DNA of 7,984 nucleotides, taken from an uncultured Alphaproteobacteria bacterium (GTDB lineage Bacteria; Pseudomonadota; Alphaproteobacteria; Reyranellales; Reyranellaceae). Every line of letters starts with the position of its first letter. Position 1 is the first letter of the stretch. Location: NCBI GenBank assembly GCA_903929895.1, contig CAIYWM010000988.1, positions 1-7,984 on the forward strand, read 5' to 3'. Shown here piece by piece: positions 5,264-7,984 of this stretch. The notes below the pieces were generated by a model that did no database searches, had not been told where the DNA came from, and worked only from the letters and a program-made list of their open reading frames with translations. Made by a program: the position numbers and the translations under genes.

Positions 5264-7984
5264 GAATTGAGCGTCCGCCGCCGCGCGCCATGCCGGAAGT
5301 CGGCAAGAGCGGGGCCGCGACGGACGTTGGCCTCTCGCGACGCCGCCGGCGCGCCATCGATCGCTTCCGCTAGAGCGGCCACCGTCGGGTTCTTCATCAG
5401 GTCGCGAGCGCTGACCGCGATCCCCTCCCGGTCGAGCTGGGCGGCGATGCGGAACACCTGAAGTGAATCCGCGCCCAGGGCGAACAGCGGGTCGTGCGCG
5501 CCGACCGTGGGCAGGCCGATGACGGCCGCCCAAACTGCGGCGATGCGGCCCTCGAGCGGCGTGCGCGGCGGGCTGCTGACCGGCGCCGCGGCGGCCGGTA
5601 CGGGCAAGGGCAGTGCGTTGCGGTCGGTCTTGCCATTGGGCGTGACCGGCAGCGCATCGAGCGTCATCCAGCGCAACGGCACCATGTAGGCCGGCAGCCG
5701 GCCGGCGAGGAAGGCCGAGAGCTGGGCCGCGCGCGCATCGCCTGCCACGTAGCCGACCAGCAGAGGATCGGGGCCGATGTCGGTGCGCAGAACCACGGCG
5801 GCGTCGCGCACGCCGGACGCCTGGCGCAGCACTGCCTCGATCTCCTCGAGCTCGATCCGGAAGCCGCGCAGCTTCACCTGATGGTCGATGCGCCCGTGCA
5901 ACTCGAACTCGCCCGACGGCAGCAGGCGGGCGAGGTCGCCGGTGCGGTAGAGACGCTGCGGCGCGCGGCCGGCCAGCGCGAGGGCACGGAAGGCGGCGTC
6001 GGTGAGGTCGCTGCGGTCGAAGTATCCCTTGGCGAGCCCGTCGCCACCGATGAACAGGTTGCCGACCGTGCCCGGCGGCGCCAGCTGGTCACGGTCGTCG
6101 AGCACGTAGAGGCGCTGGTTGGCAAGCGGCCGGCCGATCGTGACCCCGGTCTCGCCCGGCAGCATCTCGCGGCCCGAGGAGTAGATCGTGGTCTCGGTCG
6201 GGCCGTAGAGGTTCCACAGCCGCCCGCCGCCTTCGATCAACCGGTCGACGGTGGCGCGCGAGATCGCCTCGCCGACAGTGATCATGCGCAGGCCGGGCCA
6301 CGAGGTGAAGCCCGCGTCGAGCAGCATGCGCCACAGGGTCGGCGTCGCCTGCATCAGCGTGGCGGCCGATTCCCGGGCGACGTGGATCAGTTCGACGCCG
6401 GTCCTCACCTCGTCCGCCTCGCTCAGCACGAGACGGCCGCCGCTCACCAGCGGTGCAAAGAGCTCGGTGGCGGCCACGTCGAAAGTGATGGCGCTGGAGC
6501 CGATCGTGACGTCGCTCGCCGTGAGTTCGAGCCGGCGGACCACGTCGGTGATCAGGTTGGTGAGCGAGCGATGGCCGACCTCGACGCCCTTGGGCGTACC
6601 GGTCGACCCCGACGTGAAGAGAACGTAGGCCGTCCCGTCAGCCGTCACCTTGGGCAGGGGGTGGCGCTGCAGCACCTCGTCGAGGGGGAGCCGGTCGGCG
6701 CGCAGCGCAAAAGCATAAGGCGCAATCCCTGCGATTCGGTCGTCCTGGCAGACAAGGCCGTCGATCTGGGCGGCGATCGCGATCTGCTTCAATCGGTCGA
6801 TCGGCTGGCTTGCGTCGAGCGGCACGTAGGCGTGGCCCGATTTCAGGGCGGCGAGCAGCGCGACCGGCAGCAGGCGCGAGCGGTCGACCGCGATGGCGAT
6901 CCGGCCGTGGCGCTTCTCGCAGACGCCCAGCATCTCCTGTGCGAGCCGCGTCGAGTGCCGGTCGAGCTCGGCGTAGGTCAGCGCGCCCCTGCGGTCAACG
7001 ACGGCGACGGCGTCGGGTGTCTTCGCCACCTGCGCGGCGAACAACTCGTGCAGGCAGCTTTCGCGCGGATAGACCGCCGCGCTGTCGTTGACCTCGTCGA
7101 GGACGAAGCGCTCCTGCGCGGGCGTGAGCAGCGGCAGCGCGGCCATGGCCGTGGCCGGCGCCGCGACGAGACCCTCGAGCAGCCGCCGGTAATGCACCAT
7201 CCACCGTGCGACCGTCTCCTCGTCGTAGAGGTCGCTGTTGTAGTCGCAATCGATCCGGAGTCCGGAAGCGGACTCGATTATGTTCACGAACAGGTCGAAA
7301 TTCACGGCGGCCTTGCCGTTGGGCGTGACCGAGACCCTGGGGCCACCGAAGTCGAGCGTGTCGGCAACCTTCTCCAGGTTGAACTGGATCTCGGTGAGCG
7401 GCAGTCGATTGGCGACCCGCTGTATCGGCAGCGCGCGTACCAGCGTGCCGTAGGTGCAGCGCGCATGGTCGAAGCCGTCGAGCAGGCGCTGCGCCACTGC
7501 CTCGACGTGGCGATCGAACGGCGCCTGCCAGTCCACGGCCGCACGGAAGGGCAGCATCTGAACGCAATGGCCGACGAGGTCGGGTTGATCGTCGACCGAC
7601 TGGCCGGCGACCGGCACGCCCATCACCACGTCGGAGGCGTTGGCAAGGCGGCCGAGCACGGCCTGCAGCGCGGTGAACAGGACGGAGAAGAGCGTCGTGC
7701 CGCTCGCCGCGCCGGTCTTGCGGAGCGCGGCGTGGAGGCCACCATCGAACCGCGTCGTGTAAGTGGCGCCGGCGAAGGAGCGGAGCGGCGGCCGCGGCCG
7801 GTCCACCGGCAGGTCGGGCAGTGGCGGCAGGTCGGCGAACTGGCCGGCCCACCAGGCAAGGTCCTGGGCGCGCTCGTCCCGGGTTTCCGTCTGCGCCGCC
7901 GCGTAGTCGGCGAAGCGCGGCGCCGGTGCGAGGTCGGCGGTCGCGCCGGCGCGCGCCGCGCGATAGAGCGCGGCGAGATCGTTC
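5260..7984 (-). CDS. Nonribosomal peptide synthetase, C(partial)-A-PCP (5' end outside window)
   Basis: The frame enters from the right edge and ends at TGA 5260-5262; 907 residues are visible (numbered from codon 7983). The first ~280 residues are the second half of a condensation domain (RFADYAAAQ near 24, VMGVPVAGQ near 120, LVGHCVQMLPF near 137, PLTEIQFNLE near 195). The adenylation domain follows: LTYAEL (A1), LKSGHAYVPLD (A2), YVLFTSGSTGTPKG at about 453-466 (A3), FDVAATELF (A4), NLYGPTETT (A5), IGGDGLAKGY (A6), YRTGDL (A7), GRIDHQVKLRGFRIELEEIE at 698-717 (A8), and PNGKTDRNAL (A10, catalytic Lys about 786). The carrier domain has DPLFALGADSLQ, with the phosphopantetheine Ser at codon 5466-5464. 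A ~30-residue Arg-rich tail after the carrier may dock to the C-TE protein. Aligned to GrsA, the substrate-code residues read DVTQIVLIYK, which matches no code I know well. Confidence 0.95.
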   Translation of the reverse strand, partial: NDLAALYRAARAGATADLAPAPRFADYAAAQTETRDERAQDLAWWAGQFADLPPLPDLPVDRPRPPLRSFAGATYTTRFDGGLHAALRKTGAASGTTLFSVLFTALQAVLGRLANASDVVMGVPVAGQSVDDQPDLVGHCVQMLPFRAAVDWQAPFDRHVEAVAQRLLDGFDHARCTYGTLVRALPIQRVANRLPLTEIQFNLEKVADTLDFGGPRVSVTPNGKAAVNFDLFVNIIESASGLRIDCDYNSDLYDEETVARWMVHYRRLLEGLVAAPATAMAALPLLTPAQERFVLDEVNDSAAVYPRESCLHELFAAQVAKTPDAVAVVDRRGALTYAELDRHSTRLAQEMLGVCEKRHGRIAIAVDRSRLLPVALLAALKSGHAYVPLDASQPIDRLKQIAIAAQIDGLVCQDDRIAGIAPYAFALRADRLPLDEVLQRHPLPKVTADGTAYVLFTSGSTGTPKGVEVGHRSLTNLITDVVRRLELTASDVTIGSSAITFDVAATELFAPLVSGGRLVLSEADEVRTGVELIHVARESAATLMQATPTLWRMLLDAGFTSWPGLRMITVGEAISRATVDRLIEGGGRLWNLYGPTETTIYSSGREMLPGETGVTIGRPLANQRLYVLDDRDQLAPPGTVGNLFIGGDGLAKGYFDRSDLTDAAFRALALAGRAPQRLYRTGDLARLLPSGEFELHGRIDHQVKLRGFRIELEEIEAVLRQASGVRDAAVVLRTDIGPDPLLVGYVAGDARAAQLSAFLAGRLPAYMVPLRWMTLDALPVTPNGKTDRNALPLPVPAAAAPVSSPPRTPLEGRIAAVWAAVIGLPTVGAHDPLFALGADSLQVFRIAAQLDREGIAVSARDLMKNPTVAALAEAIDGAPAASREANVRRGPALADFRHGARRRTLNS

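Noticed and set aside
5230..5340. A possible frameshift between the carrier domain and the C domain
   Set aside because: The frame change is explained by a GTG start overlapping the TGA stop in the right frame, with the C domain beginning normally within about 20 residues; the same junction type recurs at 3038-3041.
3098..5461. A 787-codon open frame on the plus strand, antisense to the C-TE gene and hydrolase-proximal TE
   Set aside because: Its predicted protein is biased to Arg, Gln, Gly, Ala and His with no recognisable domain. It lies opposite clearly recognised C and TE domains, and such long shadows are expected in GC-rich DNA with few stops on the complementary strand.
1..7984. Search for tRNA, rRNA, CRISPR repeats, insertion sequences, riboswitches and long direct repeats
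   Set aside because: None was seen by eye; the window is almost wholly protein-coding with no gap longer than about 50 bases (or 132 if only the shorter starts are used).

Overview
This is a GC-rich window with strong G/C bias at third codon positions. It is almost fully coding and holds the 3' part of a nonribosomal peptide synthetase (NRPS) locus. The style (GTG starts, overlapping genes, a CrgA-like LysR regulator) suggests a high-GC proteobacterium, perhaps an alphaproteobacterium. That placement is inference only; no rRNA or marker gene is present.

Layout. Positions 1-552 (+) hold the C-terminal part of a LysR-type regulator cut by the window edge. Positions 603-1418 (-) encode a putative methyltransferase resembling the TIGR04325 family, tail-to-tail with the regulator. 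Positions 1417-2073 (+) encode an Sfp-type 4'-phosphopantetheinyl transferase, whose start codon shares a CATG palindrome with one candidate methyltransferase start. The rest of the minus strand reads in the order NRPS (C-A-PCP, cut at the right edge, 7984-5260), then a condensation-thioesterase (C-TE) reading frame (5263-3038), then a membrane-anchored alpha/beta hydrolase (3041-2010). Both junctions are 4-base GTGA stop/start overlaps, so these three genes look like one translationally coupled operon. The hydrolase end overlaps the transferase end by 64 bases, tail to tail.

How the genes would work together. The transferase would arm the carrier protein with phosphopantetheine. The adenylation domain would load an amino acid onto that carrier. 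The separate C-TE protein would act on the carrier-bound chain and release it. The hydrolase and methyltransferase are candidate tailoring, release or export-side enzymes.

The most unusual part is the C-TE gene. It has no adenylation or carrier domain between C and TE. Its condensation motif reads HSLICDG, with Ser at the catalytic second His. Its thioesterase has Cys in place of the nucleophilic Ser. Its otherwise intact frame is interrupted by a single in-frame TAG at 4031-4033. Whether that TAG is a real nonsense mutation, a sequencing error or a suppressed codon cannot be decided from the sequence alone.
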